Source: a virus. Taken from it: a stretch of 55,309 bases of DNA. The stretch is taken from positions 1 to 55,309 of IMG/VR virus record IMGVR_UViG_3300027770_000072; one strand, given 5' to 3'. A model generated the notes under the pieces. That model was not told the origin of the DNA and searched no databases. It worked only from the letters and a program-made list of their open reading frames with translations. The position numbers were made by a program, and so were the translations under genes. This document shows positions 53,578-55,309 of the stretch, piece by piece (position 1 is the first letter of the stretch; each line of letters opens with the position of its first letter).

Positions 53578-54471
53578 ACTTAAAATTTCAACCCACTTAT
53601 CAATCACAAATTTCCAATCATAGGATTGTGCATGATCTTGTATCTCTAAACATCTTTGACGATATTTTTCAGGGTTGTCTTTGTAGTAACTTAATATCTC
53701 TACAGTCTTTTCTATAAATTCAGCATCTGGTATTGGTACCGCATGTCCGCCACTTTCCCCTACCCTGTTCCAGTGCCCAACTGGAGTACTGATAACTAAC
53801 TTACCAGCAGCACCGGCTTCTAGTACAGGTAGTCCTGCACCTTCTTGTGTACTAGCAACTAACATAGCATCTACTGATTTATAAAATCCAGGCATGGTAA
53901 TAAAAGAATTATGATATGATGCAGCCGCTTTAAGTGTCAAGCCCGCTTGCTCAACTGCAGGACCTAATAACCATGGGCGTTTTATATTTTGATGAACGCC
54001 ATAATTATTCAAACTTGTGCATCCAACTACTCTTAATGAGTCACTCGGTTTACTATTAAAACTATCAGTGTTAATTCCCAATGGTGTTACAAACGCCGGT
54101 CTAGTAATTCCTAGCTGTAAACTAACATCACTTAACCAATCACTTATAGCACCATACTTGTAAAACTTATCAAAATCATCACGACCATGATGTTCTATTA
54201 ATTCATCCATGTCTAATTGTGCATGGCTGATAATTACACATTGTCTAGGATCAAATATCTTATAATCATATCCTAACAATCTCCAACCATGCGGAGTGGT
54301 AACAATTAAATCTGTAGTATCAATTAACTCTTGCATCTCCGGCAAGGTGTAACTTTGATTCCAGGGTAGCAATTGACAGTTGAATCCATATCCCCAAAGA
54401 TACTTACATAATTCATAATGTATGGCACCAAATGCCCATTTGGGTTCTATGTAGAATACAACTTTTTTCAT
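53575..54471 (-). CDS. Glycosyltransferase (GT-B, GT4-like)
   Basis: 298 residues. C-terminal donor-site pattern: [20 protein letters not shown] (Glu-x7-Glu region) and [16 protein letters not shown]; the N-terminal Rossmann half starts [20 protein letters not shown]. Transfers a sugar to an unknown acceptor, perhaps a virion or host surface glycan. The start overlaps the upstream gene's stop by 4 nt. Confidence 0.85.
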   Translation of the reverse strand: MKKVVFYIEPKWAFGAIHYELCKYLWGYGFNCQLLPWNQSYTLPEMQELIDTTDLIVTTPHGWRLLGYDYKIFDPRQCVIISHAQLDMDELIEHHGRDDFDKFYKYGAISDWLSDVSLQLGITRPAFVTPLGINTDSFNSKPSDSLRVVGCTSLNNYGVHQNIKRPWLLGPAVEQAGLTLKAAASYHNSFITMPGFYKSVDAMLVASTQEGAGLPVLEAGAAGKLVISTPVGHWNRVGESGGHAVPIPDAEFIEKTVEILSYYKDNPEKYRQRCLEIQDHAQSYDWKFVIDKWVEILS

Positions 54472-55309
54472 TTTTTCAATAAACCAACTATGTCATCACC
54501 TATGCGTCTAACATCATACTCGGACAATGTATTAGTTAATTCATCTATTTCTTCTGTAGAAATATTTACTACTTCAATCTTTACGATTGTGGGTCTGAAT
54601 CCCTCACTCCATACTTGTTTGAATATATCATAATCATATCCTTCACAATCTATTTGTAGTAAGTCTATTTTGTTGATACTGTATTTGTCTTTTAAATCTT
54701 TAAACGTTATACAGTTTACTGGTTCTTTGACCATGAAGTTTTCATATTGGTCAATCAGTAATCCATCTTTCAATGTACTGATACCATCTGCCCAATCAGG
54801 AACTTCTTTACCAATGTATTGTAATGGGATTCTTTTTATCTCCATTGTCCCAGCTTCATTGGTGATTGCTGAATTTTCAAATTGTAGATTAGTATACCCT
54901 GCAAAGTTTTCTTTTAATCGTTCAAACTGATCTTTAACTGGTTCTACTAATAATCCAGTCCATTCTTTATGCTCTCTTACATGAGGTGTTGTACCATCAT
55001 GTTTAACACCATCCATTGCACCAATGATTAAAAAGTTTATATCAGTAGGTAGTTTGCTTACAGCATTTGCTAAGAATTTGCTTGAGGGGACATACTCTCT
55101 TTCAGGAAAGACAGGCAAATCTTTCTTTAACCAATCTAAATTATCTCTCTCATGTCGTTGATACCAGCCCTTACCGGTATGTACATCCAATACCATTTGG
55201 AAGTATTCTTCATATGTCTTTGCTACTTTATCTAATGTAAAGTTTTCAGCATATGCTCTACAATTTCTAGGATCGATTCGTTCTATGTTCTCTGCTGCCC
55301 AAACAAATT
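54468..55309 (-). CDS. Glycosyltransferase-FkbM methyltransferase fusion (5' truncated by window)
   Basis: The frame stays open from 55196 to the window edge at 55309. The upstream residues ([35 protein letters not shown]) look like the end of a glycosyltransferase. They continue without a stop into an FkbM-type methyltransferase: [60 protein letters not shown]. So the methionine at 55196 is probably internal. A bifunctional sugar-transfer and O-methylation enzyme is inferred. Confidence 0.8.
   Translation of the reverse strand, partial: FVWAAENIERIDPRNCRAYAENFTLDKVAKTYEEYFQMVLDVHTGKGWYQRHERDNLDWLKKDLPVFPEREYVPSSKFLANAVSKLPTDINFLIIGAMDGVKHDGTTPHVREHKEWTGLLVEPVKDQFERLKENFAGYTNLQFENSAITNEAGTMEIKRIPLQYIGKEVPDWADGISTLKDGLLIDQYENFMVKEPVNCITFKDLKDKYSINKIDLLQIDCEGYDYDIFKQVWSEGFRPTIVKIEVVNISTEEIDELTNTLSEYDVRRIGDDIVGLLKK

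Overview
The window is a 55 kb piece of a large, AT-rich tailed-phage genome, probably a T4-like aquatic myovirus. The evidence is collagen-like and glycine-rich tail-fibre genes, a PAAR spike protein, class Ia ribonucleotide reductase (nrdA/nrdB) with glutaredoxin, a SleB-type lysin, short overlapping genes joined by ATGA/TAATG junctions, a few TATAAATA late-promoter-like boxes and a long series of strong sigma70-like early promoters. No integrase, transposase or ribosomal protein gene was seen. The host is not identifiable from the sequence.

Layout. 1-7460: tail fibres (5'-truncated collagen-like fibre, two glycine-rich fibres, two paralogous small proteins). 7490-12650: nucleotide metabolism (nrdA, an inserted SGNH-like gene, nrdB, glutaredoxin). 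12650-17570: PAAR tip, two large virion proteins, a SleB-like hydrolase and a conserved hypothetical. 17590-20230: metal and redox genes (IscU, rubrerythrin, separate rubredoxin), a methyltransferase-like gene and a QueC-like PP-loop enzyme. 20240-35270: an RNA-rich region with 36 tRNA genes covering all 20 amino acids plus an initiator-like tRNA. It also holds a probable miniature RNase P RNA, a ~500-nt structured RNA, many smaller structured spacers, seven 2-oxoglutarate-dioxygenase or cupin-like genes and four HNH/His-Me-type genes. 35280-40070: methyltransferase, acetyltransferase, PP-loop enzyme, subtilase and sulfotransferase-like genes. 40117-42025: an RNA polymerase omega-like protein, then two copies of a structured RNA family and a DUF2828 (Ro60-like helical plus vWA) gene. 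42110-53540: early-type small genes, many preceded by near-identical promoters. 53575-55309 (minus strand): a glycosyltransferase and a glycosyltransferase-FkbM methyltransferase fusion cut by the window edge.

How the parts may work together (inference). The full tRNA set, an RNase P RNA to mature it, an initiator tRNA and a deazaguanine-type enzyme look like a largely self-contained tRNA supply. The most novel candidate system is a family of five RNAs sharing a covarying terminal stem, an internal CAGCAA and a 3' CCTGTT. Three lie among the tRNAs and two lie directly upstream of the DUF2828 gene. By analogy with Y RNAs and Ro60 they may be RNA partners of that protein.

All calls come from reading the sequence by eye. 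No database search or folding program was run. Family names rest on recalled motifs, and RNA structures on visible complementary segments.
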